Positions 8,611 to 16,455 of a DNA stretch of 64,000 bases are shown in pieces; position 1 is the first letter of the stretch; every line of letters starts with the position of its first letter. The DNA lies in NCBI RefSeq assembly GCF_004919095.1, contig NZ_STGJ01000002.1, positions 214,503 through 278,502 of the forward strand. The letters are read 5' to 3'. The notes under the pieces were generated by a model. That model saw only the letters and a program-made list of their open reading frames with translations. It was not told the origin of the DNA and searched no databases. Position numbers and translations under genes: made by a program. Origin of the DNA: Crenobacter intestini (GTDB lineage: Bacteria > Pseudomonadota > Gammaproteobacteria > Burkholderiales > Chromobacteriaceae).

Positions 8611-8940
8611 TTAGCCCGCGCGGCTTGAAATCACCTGCCCGCTGACCCATGTAAGGTAGGCGGGCAGGCCGGCCGCGGCCTCCCAGGCGACGATCTCCGG
8701 GACGTCGTACGGGTGCAGCGCCTGCAACCTCGCCTCGAGCGCCGGATACGCGCCGGCGGTGGTCTTGATCAGTAGCGGCACCTCGACGGCCTCTTCGACG
8801 GCATCCTGCCAGCGGTAGACCGAGCGGCAGGGGGCCAGCTGGTTCACGCAGGCGGCCAGGCGCTCGTCGATGAGCGTGCGGGCGATGCGGTCGGCGGTCA
8901 CTTCGTCCGGCGTGTTGCAGATGACGAACATTATTTTCAT
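8611..8940 (-). CDS. cutA: Divalent-cation tolerance protein CutA
   Basis: Small cytoplasmic trimeric protein of the CutA1 family, linked to copper and other metal tolerance but biochemically ill defined. The 109 residues show FVICNTPDE at the start, LAACVNQLAPCRSVYRWQ (the conserved Cys and the YxW motif), EVPLLIKTTAGAYPALEARL, HPYDVPEI and a final YLTWVSGQV. I start at the ATG at 8940 (MKIMFVICN); another in-frame ATG three codons in would also serve. Only 15 bp separate this start from the divergent fxsA start. Confidence 0.92.
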   Translation of the reverse strand: MKIMFVICNTPDEVTADRIARTLIDERLAACVNQLAPCRSVYRWQDAVEEAVEVPLLIKTTAGAYPALEARLQALHPYDVPEIVAWEAAAGLPAYLTWVSGQVISSRAG

Positions 8941-8955
8941 GCGTATCGGAGCCTC

Positions 8956-9408
8956 ATGCGCGCAATCCTGTTGTTGATTCTCGCCTACCCCTTCCTCGAG
9001 GTGGCGTCCCTTGTCTATATGGCCGACCATTTCGGCGGCGGTTTCGTGCTCGGCTGGGTCGTCGTCAGCGCGCTGATCGGCGTGCTGATGCTGCGCAACC
9101 AGAAAGTCGGCGCCCTGCTGACGCTGGGCGCGGTGCTGCGCAAGCCGGGCGAAGTCTCGCTGTACGGCCTGTTGTGGCCGCTGCGCTTCCTGCTCGCCGG
9201 CGTGCTGTTCCTGATCCCCGGCTTCATCAGCGACGTGCTGGCCGTGCTGTTGCTGCTGCCCCTGAAGGGCCCCAGTCTGAAGGTGCCGCCGGCCGGCGGC
9301 TTCGGCGGTGCTGGCGGCCAGTCGGGCCCGGCCGGCGACGGCGCGATCGAGGGTGAATACACCCGCGTCGACGAGACGGTCGACCCCGACCGCAGGCTTC
9401 ACAAATAA
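8956..9408 (+). CDS. fxsA: FxsA-family membrane protein
   Basis: Inner-membrane protein of the FxsA (suppressor of F exclusion of phage T7) family; its cellular role is unclear. The 150 residues include three to four hydrophobic segments (LLLILAYPFLEVASLVYMA; GWVVVSALIGVLML; LLAGVLFLIPGFISDVLAVL), with the family signature LIPGFISD near residue 90. A Gly-rich and then charged hydrophilic tail follows. A CGGAG ribosome site at 8947-8951 lies inside the short space shared with cutA, so this gene's promoter must overlap the cutA coding sequence. Confidence 0.88.
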   Translation: MRAILLLILAYPFLEVASLVYMADHFGGGFVLGWVVVSALIGVLMLRNQKVGALLTLGAVLRKPGEVSLYGLLWPLRFLLAGVLFLIPGFISDVLAVLLLLPLKGPSLKVPPAGGFGGAGGQSGPAGDGAIEGEYTRVDETVDPDRRLHK

Positions 9409-9695
9409 CCCAGACGGTGCGCGATCTCGTTGGCATCAAGCCCGGTGTCGACATCGATGAGCTTGTGCCGGTTCTTGTCGCCGGCAACCAGCGCCACGTC
9501 GCGCCTTGCCGCGCCGAGCGTCTTGGCCAGCCACGCGATGAGCGCGGTATTGGCCTTGCCTTCGACCGGCGGCGCCGCCAGGCGGATCTTCAGCGCGCCG
9601 TCGTGTTCGCCCGCGCATTCCGTCTTGCGGGCGCCGGGCTGGATGTAGAGCGTCAGCCGGAAGCCGCCGGGGCGCGGCGTAAGCCAGGGTTTCAT
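9399..9695 (-). CDS. YggU/DUF167 family protein
   Basis: A 98-residue cytoplasmic protein of the DUF167/YggU family, whose function is unknown. Family landmarks are [14 protein letters not shown] near residue 20, [19 protein letters not shown] (the APPVEGKAN core) and the late [13 protein letters not shown]. The ATG at 9695 gives the normal family length; the open frame continues upstream but has no conserved sequence there. Its 3' end overlaps the fxsA 3' end by ten bases on the opposite strand. Confidence 0.88.
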   Translation of the reverse strand: MKPWLTPRPGGFRLTLYIQPGARKTECAGEHDGALKIRLAAPPVEGKANTALIAWLAKTLGAARRDVALVAGDKNRHKLIDVDTGLDANEIAHRLGYL

Positions 9696-9773
9696 CTGCG
9701 TCAAATCGAGGTGGGGACAAAGCGGGTATTTTAGTGCATCCCTGATCCAACCATTCACCTGAGGAGTCTTACC

Positions 9774-10238
9774 ATGGATATCGGCATTTCCAACCAGGAC
9801 CGTACGGTCGTCGCCGAAGGCCTGTCGCGCGTGCTCGCCGACACCTACACGCTGTACCTGAAGACGCATAACTTCCACTGGAACGTCACCGGCCCGATGT
9901 TCCGTTCGCTGCACCTGATGTTCGAGGAGCAGTACACCGAACTGTCGACCGCGGTCGACCTGATCGCCGAGCGCATCCGCTCGCTCGACCACTTCGCGCC
10001 GGGCAGCTACGCCGACTTCGCACGCCTGACCTCGATCGAGGAAGCGCAAGGCGTGCCGGCGGCCGAGGAAATGATCGCGCAGCTGGTCGCAGGCCACGAG
10101 GCGGTCTGCCGCACCGCGCGTTCGCTGTTCGAGGCGGTCGAGCGTTGTGGCGACGAGGCGACGGCCGACCTGTTGACCCAGCGCCTGCAACTGCACGAGA
10201 AGACCGCGTGGATGTTGCGCAGCCTGCTGGTGCGTTAA
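9774..10238 (+). CDS. dps: Dps-family DNA-protection ferritin
   Basis: Dodecameric mini-ferritin that oxidises and stores iron using peroxide and protects DNA during starvation or oxidative stress. The 154 residues have the intersubunit ferroxidase motif [19 protein letters not shown] near residue 30, then [19 protein letters not shown] and [19 protein letters not shown]. The N-terminal tail is short and lacks the Lys/Arg run used for DNA binding in E. coli Dps, so it may protect chiefly by iron sequestration (inference). A GAGGAG ribosome site sits eight bases before the ATG. Confidence 0.93.
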   Translation: MDIGISNQDRTVVAEGLSRVLADTYTLYLKTHNFHWNVTGPMFRSLHLMFEEQYTELSTAVDLIAERIRSLDHFAPGSYADFARLTSIEEAQGVPAAEEMIAQLVAGHEAVCRTARSLFEAVERCGDEATADLLTQRLQLHEKTAWMLRSLLVR

Positions 10239-10277
10239 ACTCGCGGGTATGACCCGTTCATTCCCTGGCGGCGGCGC

Positions 10278-11126
10278 GTGAGAGCGGCCGCCGCGCCTGC
10301 CGGCGCCGTTGCCCGCACCGGCAGCCCCATCCTGATCCAGCTCGCGATCGCCCTGTCGATCGCGCTGCATCTTGTGTTTCTTGCCGCGCCCGCGCTCAAG
10401 CACTGGCAGCCGGCCAAGCCGCAGGGGGCGCCCGCCTTGCACGTGAGCGTGCTGCACGCGCCGAGCGGCGAGCGGCCCAAGCAGCCGGACGTGCTCGCGC
10501 AAGCCGACAGCGCGGGCGGAGGCGACGCCACCGCCGGTGCGCGGGCGAGTGCGCCGCCGGCGCCGCAAGCCTTGCAGGTTCCGGCCGAGGCCGGAGCCAA
10601 GGACGCCGACGCAAGGCCGCAGCGGTTGACCCGCCCGCAGGCGGCGCACAGCGTGGACGCGGGGCGGGCCGACCCGCTCAGCGCCGACACCCTGCTTGCA
10701 CAGGCGCGCGAACTGGCGGTTCCCGAAGTCGGCGAACGTGCCGAACGCTTCTCGCCGAACGATGCGGCGCCCAAGCGCGGCGTGTTCGGCGTCAATGCCT
10801 ACGGCGTCGAGTGGGCGCGTTATGTCGAAGACTGGCGGATCAAGATCGAGCGGGTCGGCCGGCTCAACTACCCGGACGAGGCGCGCCGGCAAGGGCTGTT
10901 CGGCAGCCTGCAGCTCAGGGTCGTGGTCGGCGCGGACGGCCGTCTGCTGTCCGTCGACGTCACGCGCAGCTCCGGCCACGCGCTGCTGGACGACGCCGCG
11001 GTGCGCATCGTGCGCATGTCCGCGCCGTTCGCGCCTTTCCCCCCTGCGCTGGCGGCGAAATTCTCGTCGCTGCAGATTGCCCGCAAGTGGTCGTTCACCA
11101 CCGACAACAGCCTGGCGGGCGACTGA
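10278..11126 (+). CDS. TonB-family protein
   Basis: Likely energy transducer between inner and outer membrane. The 282 residues begin with a single N-terminal membrane anchor (LIQLAIALSIALHLVFLAAP, about residues 20-40), then a long Pro/Ala/Asp-rich periplasmic linker (about 45-150). The C-terminal TonB fold follows from about 190: RVGRLNYPDEARRQGLFG, LRVVVGADGRLLSVDVTRSS, and AVRIVRMSAPFAPFPPAL. The start codon is GTG; the ribosome site is weak. exbB/exbD are not adjacent. Its position 39 bp after dps suggests iron-linked expression, but that is inference. Confidence 0.82.
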   Translation: MRAAAAPAGAVARTGSPILIQLAIALSIALHLVFLAAPALKHWQPAKPQGAPALHVSVLHAPSGERPKQPDVLAQADSAGGGDATAGARASAPPAPQALQVPAEAGAKDADARPQRLTRPQAAHSVDAGRADPLSADTLLAQARELAVPEVGERAERFSPNDAAPKRGVFGVNAYGVEWARYVEDWRIKIERVGRLNYPDEARRQGLFGSLQLRVVVGADGRLLSVDVTRSSGHALLDDAAVRIVRMSAPFAPFPPALAAKFSSLQIARKWSFTTDNSLAGD

Positions 11127-11142
11127 ACCTGGAGCCTTTCCC

Positions 11143-11502
11143 ATGTATGAAGTGAACCGTTCGCTGGTGCTGCTCAAGCCGCGCCAGCCCTTTGCCGACT
11201 GGCTGCTCGCGTTGCCCGGCCAGCAGGCCGACGTCACGCTGGACGCGCTGCGCGACAGCGCGAACGCGCTGTTGATCCCGGTCGCGGAAGACCTCGACGA
11301 GATCGCCGCCCTGCTCGCCGAGCGCATGGACGACCTGTTTGAAGCGGAACTCGCCGACTGGTGCGACGATCAGACGCTGTGGCCGACGCCGCGCACGCTG
11401 GACGTTTTCCGCGCCTGGTTCGACGTCGAGATCCACCCGGTGGTGACCGACCTGGCCGATGCGCCGCTCGCGCGCGAAGCGTTCCGTCCGTTCGAATCCT
11501 GA
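11143..11502 (+). CDS. Conserved hypothetical protein
   Basis: I do not recognise a named family for this 119-residue acidic, soluble protein. It opens MYEVNRSLVLLKPRQPFADW and contains two acidic helices (LIPVAEDLDEIAALLAERMD; LFEAELADWCDDQTLWP) followed by DVFRAWFDVEIHPVVTDLAD. No signal peptide or membrane segment is present. A CTGGAG ribosome site precedes the ATG. It lies 16 bp after the TonB-like gene and 23 bp before the thioesterase, so these genes probably form one transcription unit. The strong start and codon bias make it a real gene. Confidence 0.75.
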   Translation: MYEVNRSLVLLKPRQPFADWLLALPGQQADVTLDALRDSANALLIPVAEDLDEIAALLAERMDDLFEAELADWCDDQTLWPTPRTLDVFRAWFDVEIHPVVTDLADAPLAREAFRPFES

Positions 11503-11525
11503 GCCGACGCCAACAAGGAGAAACC

Positions 11526-11948
11526 ATGGCGCACCACCTCACGCGGATCAAGGTCCGCGGCTACCACCTCGACCTGTACAGCCACGTCAACAACGCGCGT
11601 TACCTCGAGTTCCTCGAGGAGGCCCGCTGGACCTACTTCGAGGACCGGGCCGACCTGCCGGCCTTCCTCGCCTCGGGCATCGCGCTGGTGGTCGTCAATA
11701 TCAACATCGACTACCGTCACGCGGCGACCATGGGCGACGAGCTGGAAATCCTGACCTCGGTCAAGTCGGTCGGCAACCGCTCGGCGGTGATCCACCAGCG
11801 GGTGGCCCTCGCCGGCAGCGGCCGGCTGGTCGCCGAGGCGGACGTGACCTTCGTCGCGTACGACAGCAAGCAAGGTCGCGCGGTGCAGATCGAGGGCGAA
11901 CTCGCCACGCTGCTGTCCGGCCTGCAGCAAGCGGACGCTACGGCATGA
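11526..11948 (+). CDS. Acyl-CoA thioesterase (4HBT hot-dog family)
   Basis: A 140-residue single hot-dog-fold thioesterase of the YbgC/4-hydroxybenzoyl-CoA thioesterase group. The active-site region reads LDLYSHVNNARYLEFLEEAR (residues about 14-33), with the conserved Asp and the HVNN/YLxxxE pattern. Later strands NINIDYRHAATMGDELEI and VTFVAYD fit the fold. The acyl substrate cannot be told. An AAGGAG site precedes the ATG, and its stop overlaps the start of the next gene by four bases. Confidence 0.87.
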   Translation: MAHHLTRIKVRGYHLDLYSHVNNARYLEFLEEARWTYFEDRADLPAFLASGIALVVVNINIDYRHAATMGDELEILTSVKSVGNRSAVIHQRVALAGSGRLVAEADVTFVAYDSKQGRAVQIEGELATLLSGLQQADATA

Positions 11949-12427
11949 AGCGGGGGCTGATCGCCGTCGTCCTGCTCGCGGTGCTCGCCGGGCTCGGTTA
12001 TTTCGCGTTTTCGCGCAACGCCGCGCCCGACGTCAGCTACCGCACGCTGGACGGGCGGGTGCTGACGCAGGCGTCGCTCAGGGACAAGGTCGTGCTGGTG
12101 AATTTCTGGGCGACTTCCTGCCCGGGCTGCGTGAAGGAAATGCCCGAGATGAAGAAGATGTACCAGACGCTTGCACCCAAGGGGCTGGAGATCGTCGCCG
12201 TCGCGATGAGCTACGACCCGCCGGCCTACGTGAAAACGTATGCCGAGAAGAACGCGCTGCCGTTCCCGGTCGCGCTCGACACCGACGGCAGCGTCGCGCG
12301 CGCCTTCGGCGACGTGCAGCTGACGCCGACCACCTTCCTGGTCGGCCGCGACGGCAAGGTGCTCAAGCGCTACGTCGGCGTGATGGATTTTGCCGAGGTC
12401 GAGCACCTGATCGCGCAGAACCTGTAA
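11945..12427 (+). CDS. TlpA-type thiol:disulfide oxidoreductase, membrane-anchored
   Basis: Thioredoxin-fold protein tethered to the outer face of the inner membrane by an N-terminal anchor (residues about 5-22). The redox motif is SCPGC (Cys59, Cys62) in VNFWATSCPGCVKEMP, and the cis-Pro strand is QLTPTTFLVGRDGKV. It is 160 residues, typical for TlpA/ResA-like proteins that reduce substrates such as apocytochrome c or sulfenylated Cys. Its ATG overlaps the thioesterase stop (ATGA). A strong hairpin terminator follows 25 bp downstream. Confidence 0.88.
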   Translation: MKRGLIAVVLLAVLAGLGYFAFSRNAAPDVSYRTLDGRVLTQASLRDKVVLVNFWATSCPGCVKEMPEMKKMYQTLAPKGLEIVAVAMSYDPPAYVKTYAEKNALPFPVALDTDGSVARAFGDVQLTPTTFLVGRDGKVLKRYVGVMDFAEVEHLIAQNL

Positions 12428-12451
12428 GCCGCACGGCTGCCGAAAACGGAA

Positions 12452-12480
12452 AGGGCCGCCCACCGGGCGGCCCTTCTTGC
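12452..12480. terminator. Bidirectional intrinsic terminator between the TlpA-type gene and ntrX
   Basis: A perfect 10-bp stem (12452-12461 with 12465-12474, three-base loop) followed by TCTT on the plus strand and a T-rich tract on the minus strand. It lies between two converging genes. Confidence 0.85.
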
Positions 12481-12492
12481 ATCGGGGCGGGC

Positions 12493-13761
12493 CTACTCTT
12501 CGGTCTGCTTGCGCGAAAAGCGCACGCCCAGCTGCTTGAGCTTGCGGTAGAGATGGGTGCGCTCGAGGCCGACCTTCTGCGCGACCCGGCTCATGTTGCC
12601 GTTCTCCAGCGCGATATGGTGCTCGAAGTAGCGGCGCTCGAGCTGTTCGCGCAACTCGCGCAGCGGCAGCCCGAAGTCGAAGCCGGTCTCCTCGGCCGGT
12701 TTCTCGTGGCGGAACTGCGAGAGCACCTTGTTGACCTCGGGGGCGTCGATGCTGTCGGTCTCCGCGGTCAGCGCCAGGCTCTTGATGATGCTCTTGAGCT
12801 GCTCGAGGTTGCCCGGCCAGTCGTACTGGCGCAGCGCGTTGAGCGCGGAGGTGGTCAGCCGGCGCGCCGGCACCTGCTTGGACTCGATCAGCTCGCTGAG
12901 CAACTGCTCGGCGATGAACATCACGTCCTCGGTGTGGTCCTTCAGCGGCGGGATCGGCACGATCACGCTGGAGAGCGCGGTGAGCAGGCGGTTGTCGCAT
13001 TCCGGGTCGACCAGCAACTCCTGCAGCGGGCGGCTGCACGAGCAGATCAGGCGCACGTTGAAACGGTCGAGCTTGGAGAGCAGGAACAGCAGGCCCTGCT
13101 GCGCGCGGCGGTTGTACTGGCCGATCTCGGCCAGGTAGAGCACGCCGTTGTTGGCTTTCTGCAACAGCTCGAGCGGCGCGTCGGACAGCTGCTCGGGCTT
13201 GCCCGGCGTGATCCACGGCGTGTTACCGCTGTGGAAGTAGCGGGCGACCAGCTCGAAGCCCGAGCCCGGCTCGCCGGTCAGCAGGATGGGTGCCTTGACC
13301 TTGCTGACGCGCTCGAGCTGGCGCTTGAGCTCCTGCACGGGTTCGCTCTTGCCCAGCTTGTCGAGGCTGAGCGAGGTGTTGGCCTGCATGTCGCCGTACT
13401 TGAGCGCGCGCTGCACGGTCGACAGCAGCTTCTGCAGCGCGATAGGTTTCTCGAGGAAGTCGAACGCGCCGATGCGCGTCGCCTCGACCGCGGTGTCGAT
13501 GCTGGCGTGGCCGGACATCATCACCACCGGCATGGTCAGCTGGCCGGACTTGGCCCACTCCTTGAGCAGGGTCACGCCGTCGCAATCCGGCATCCAGATA
13601 TCGAGCAGCACCAGCGCCGGCCGCGTCTGCGACCTCAACTGGCGCGCGACTTCGGCGTTTTCCGCCAGCGCGACCGTATAGCCTTCGTCCTGCAGGATTT
13701 CTGACAACAGTTCGCGGATGCCGACTTCATCGTCGACGATCAGGATATCGCTGCTTCGCAT
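12493..13761 (-). CDS. ntrX: NtrX-like response regulator with degenerate AAA+ domain
   Basis: Partner regulator of the NtrY kinase. Receiver domain residues 1-120 are intact (acidic pair DD at 10-11, phosphoacceptor Asp54 in VLLDIWMPDCDG, Lys105). The central domain aligns with sigma-54 activator AAA+ domains, but Walker A reads GEPGSGFE (163-170) with Phe169 where Lys is needed, Walker B reads GVLYLAEI (206-213) with Ala for Asp, and no GAFTGA loop is present. The C-terminal Fis-type helix-turn-helix (about 385-413, NMSRVAQKVGLERTHLYRKL) is intact. So it should bind DNA but not act as an ATP-dependent sigma-54 activator. It overlaps the ntrY 3' end by 22 bases; 422 residues. Confidence 0.88.
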   Translation of the reverse strand: MRSSDILIVDDEVGIRELLSEILQDEGYTVALAENAEVARQLRSQTRPALVLLDIWMPDCDGVTLLKEWAKSGQLTMPVVMMSGHASIDTAVEATRIGAFDFLEKPIALQKLLSTVQRALKYGDMQANTSLSLDKLGKSEPVQELKRQLERVSKVKAPILLTGEPGSGFELVARYFHSGNTPWITPGKPEQLSDAPLELLQKANNGVLYLAEIGQYNRRAQQGLLFLLSKLDRFNVRLICSCSRPLQELLVDPECDNRLLTALSSVIVPIPPLKDHTEDVMFIAEQLLSELIESKQVPARRLTTSALNALRQYDWPGNLEQLKSIIKSLALTAETDSIDAPEVNKVLSQFRHEKPAEETGFDFGLPLRELREQLERRYFEHHIALENGNMSRVAQKVGLERTHLYRKLKQLGVRFSRKQTEE

Positions 13762-15869
13762 TCATGCTCCAATAACGGGAAGGACACCAGGACGCGCGCG
13801 CCCCCCGTCTCCCGGTTGGCCAGCGTGATCTGGCCCTGGTGTTCTTCGACGATCTTCTTAACCACCGCGAGCCCGAGGCCGGTGCCCTTGCTCTTGCTGG
13901 TGACGTAGGGTTCGAAGGCGCGTGCGAGGATGTCGGGCGCAAAACCCGCGCCGTTGTCCTCGACGATGACCCTTGCCAGATGGCCGTCGCTTCGGCTGCT
14001 AATGTGTATCATCGGAATGCCAACGTCAAGAACGGCGTCTTTGGCATTCAATAACAGGTTATGCAGGACCTGCCTGAGCAGCGCGGCGTCGCCCATGATG
14101 GGCAATGGCTGCGGGGCCAGTTCGGCGACGACCGGCACGTCGCCCTCGTACAGCGCCAGCACTTCGCCGACCAGCGCGTTCAGCTCCAGCGGCTGCAGCT
14201 TGATCTTCGGCGCGCGCGCGTAGTCGCGGAACGCGTCGACCATGCGCTTGAGCGCGGCGACCTGCTTGACGATGGTGTCGGTCGCCCGCTCGAGCATCGC
14301 CGCGTCGGCGCCCTCGAGCTTGGGAGAGAGCTTCATCGCCAGCCGCTCGGCCGACAGCTGGATCGGCGTGAGCGGGTTGCGGATCTCGTGTGCGAGGCGC
14401 TTGGCGACCTCGCCCCACGCGGCGTCGCGCTGCGCGCGGGCCAGGTCGGTGATGTCGTCGAACACCGCGACGCAGCCGCCCTGCGACTGTTCAGGCAGGC
14501 GGGAGACGCGCACCAGCAGCGTGCGCGCGCCGGCGGCGTGCGCGTATTCGATCTGCTGCTGCCACTCGTCGCGCTGGAGGGGAGGGGTTTCGACCACCTC
14601 GACCAGCGTGGTTAGCGTCGGCACCTGCGCCGGCCACTGGGTCAGCGCGAACGGCGCGAGCTCGGAGAAGTCCACGCCCAGGATGCGCCCGGCGCTCGAG
14701 TTGGCGGCACGCAGGTGGCCGCCGCGGTCGAACGCGATCACGCCGGCGGTCAGGTTGGCGAGGATGCTCTCCAGGTAGAGCTTGCTGTCCTCGAGCTGGC
14801 GGCGGCTCTCGTCGGCGACGTGGCGCGCCTCCTCCAGCTGCTGGGTCATCCGGTTGAACATCGAGGTGAGGATGCCCAGCTCGTCGCGCCGGTAGACCGG
14901 GTGGCGGCGCGAGAAGTCGCCCTGCGCGACCGCGCGGGTGCCGGCGGCAAGCTCGGAGAGTGGTGCCGACATCCGTTCGGAGAAGTACAGCGCGAAGGCG
15001 AGCGCGGCGGTGATCGCCATCAGGAAGACCAGCGCCAGCGTCATCATGTAGAAGTCCTGCATGCCGTCGCGCGCGAGCAAAAGCTGGCTGTATTCGGCGC
15101 GCGCGTCCTCGATCAGCTCGGCGTCGCGCGCGATCGCCTCCGGCGCCGGCTGCACCAGCTGCAGCACGCGCAGCTCGCCGTTGGCGTAGTCGCGGAACGC
15201 GAGCTGGACCTTGAGCACGATGCGCCCGCCGCGGCCGGTCTCGATCGACTGTCTGGGTTCCCGCAACTTGAGCGTGCGCAGCTCGGTCGACGGTGGGCGT
15301 TCGGGGCGGTAGCTCAGCTCGTCGGGGCCTGCGAACGCGATGAGGCGGCCGTCGCGGGCGAACACGGCGATTTCCTGCACGTCGAGCTGTTCGTGCAGGC
15401 GCAACAGGCGGGCGCCCAGCATCGGCTCGGGCAGTTCGGCGACGTCGTTGCCGACCACCCGCGCCTTGCGCGACAGGTCGGTCAGCACGTAACCCAGCGC
15501 GTTTCGGCCGAGGTCGAGGCCGCGGTCGAGCGCGTTCTCGACGCGCACGTTGAACCAGCTCTCGATGCTGCGGGTGAGGAACTGGGCGGACACGGTAAAG
15601 ACCAGCATGCCTGGCACCAGCGCGGCCAGCGAGAACATCACCACCAGCTTCTGGGTGAGCTTGGCGCCGAACACCCGTGTCTTCACGCGGCGGCGCAGGC
15701 GTACGAGCTGGCGCACGACCAGCCCGGCGAGGGCGGCCAGCACGGTCGCGTTCAGCGCGAACACCGGCCAGTAGTAATCGGACAGCACCGAGGTGTTGCC
15801 GGTGGCCAGCGCGAGCAGGTAGAGCAGGGCGAGGATGACGACGCCGGTGGCGATCAGCGGGGTACGCAT
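13740..15869 (-). CDS. ntrY: NtrY-like sensor histidine kinase
   Basis: Membrane histidine kinase of 709 residues. The N-terminus has two membrane spans followed by a third (LIATGVVILALLYLLALA; PVFALNATVLAALAGLVV; LVVMFSLAALVPGMLVFTV), a periplasmic sensing region, a fourth span near residue 305, then HAMP, PAS and kinase parts. The phosphorylated His is in LAHEIRNPLTPIQLS, and the ATPase has NLLLNAKDAV (N box), EDNGAGF, and GTGLGLAVVKKI. The ATG at 15869 matches the start of the first span; the frame upstream is unconserved. In relatives NtrYX senses redox or nitrogen status; the signal here is unknown. Confidence 0.92.
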   Translation of the reverse strand: MRTPLIATGVVILALLYLLALATGNTSVLSDYYWPVFALNATVLAALAGLVVRQLVRLRRRVKTRVFGAKLTQKLVVMFSLAALVPGMLVFTVSAQFLTRSIESWFNVRVENALDRGLDLGRNALGYVLTDLSRKARVVGNDVAELPEPMLGARLLRLHEQLDVQEIAVFARDGRLIAFAGPDELSYRPERPPSTELRTLKLREPRQSIETGRGGRIVLKVQLAFRDYANGELRVLQLVQPAPEAIARDAELIEDARAEYSQLLLARDGMQDFYMMTLALVFLMAITAALAFALYFSERMSAPLSELAAGTRAVAQGDFSRRHPVYRRDELGILTSMFNRMTQQLEEARHVADESRRQLEDSKLYLESILANLTAGVIAFDRGGHLRAANSSAGRILGVDFSELAPFALTQWPAQVPTLTTLVEVVETPPLQRDEWQQQIEYAHAAGARTLLVRVSRLPEQSQGGCVAVFDDITDLARAQRDAAWGEVAKRLAHEIRNPLTPIQLSAERLAMKLSPKLEGADAAMLERATDTIVKQVAALKRMVDAFRDYARAPKIKLQPLELNALVGEVLALYEGDVPVVAELAPQPLPIMGDAALLRQVLHNLLLNAKDAVLDVGIPMIHISSRSDGHLARVIVEDNGAGFAPDILARAFEPYVTSKSKGTGLGLAVVKKIVEEHQGQITLANRETGGARVLVSFPLLEHECEAAIS

Positions 15870-15873
15870 GGCG

Positions 15874-16455
15874 TCAGCTGCGCACCTTGACGTCGGTCCA
15901 CGGCGAGGACAGCGTCCAGTCGCGGTCGCCCAGCGCACCGAGCTGGAAGGGGCGCGGCAGCGCGCCGGTGTCCAGCGCCAGCCGCACACGGCCCTGCGCG
16001 CGGCGGGCGTCGGCCTCGCTCCAGTCGGCGACGTCGAGCACCGCCCAGCCGGCGATATTGCCGAGCGCCGACAGCGCTTCGTCCAGCGTCGCGTAATACT
16101 TGGATAGCGAGCCGATGGTCAGCCGGTAGCGGTTGGTGAAGCGGTAGTACGACAGCTTGAATTCGAGGCGAGCGGTCGGCTCGAACCAGCTTTTCAGGTC
16201 GTAGTAGTACGCGTAGCCGCGCGGGCGGGTCAGCTCGAACTGCAGTTCGAAGGTCAGCGGAACGCCCTGTTGCAGCGCGTCCTGCAGCACCGGCGGCAGC
16301 GTGGTCTGGAAACGGGTCGACAGTTGCAGCCTGTGCTCGGCCAGTTCGAGCTCGGCCCGGCGCACCTCGACCCCGTCGGCGCGCGCCAAGCCCATGCCGG
16401 CGACCAGCAGCAGCAGGCTAAGACTTTTCAAGCAGCGCGTAATAAAAGCCGTCAT
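15874..16455 (-). CDS. DUF4390 family secreted protein
   Basis: A 193-residue protein of unknown function that is characteristically found between rsmB and ntrY in betaproteobacteria. It has a signal peptide (CLKSLSLLLLVAGMGLARA, cleavage about residue 26) and a beta-rich mature part (VEVRRAELELAEHRLQLSTR; LTFELQFELTRPRGYAYYYD; LSYYRFTNRYRLTIGSLSKY). It begins inside the rsmB 3' end (38-base overlap) and its stop is 4 bp before the ntrY start, so all three are co-transcribed. Its envelope location suggests a link to NtrY sensing, which is inference. Confidence 0.85.
   Translation of the reverse strand: MTAFITRCLKSLSLLLLVAGMGLARADGVEVRRAELELAEHRLQLSTRFQTTLPPVLQDALQQGVPLTFELQFELTRPRGYAYYYDLKSWFEPTARLEFKLSYYRFTNRYRLTIGSLSKYYATLDEALSALGNIAGWAVLDVADWSEADARRAQGRVRLALDTGALPRPFQLGALGDRDWTLSSPWTDVKVRS

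Noticed and set aside
9399..11327. A 642-codon minus-strand frame covering dps and the TonB-like gene
   Set aside because: Only its last 98 codons (YggU family) have family sequence; the rest is antisense to recognised plus-strand genes.
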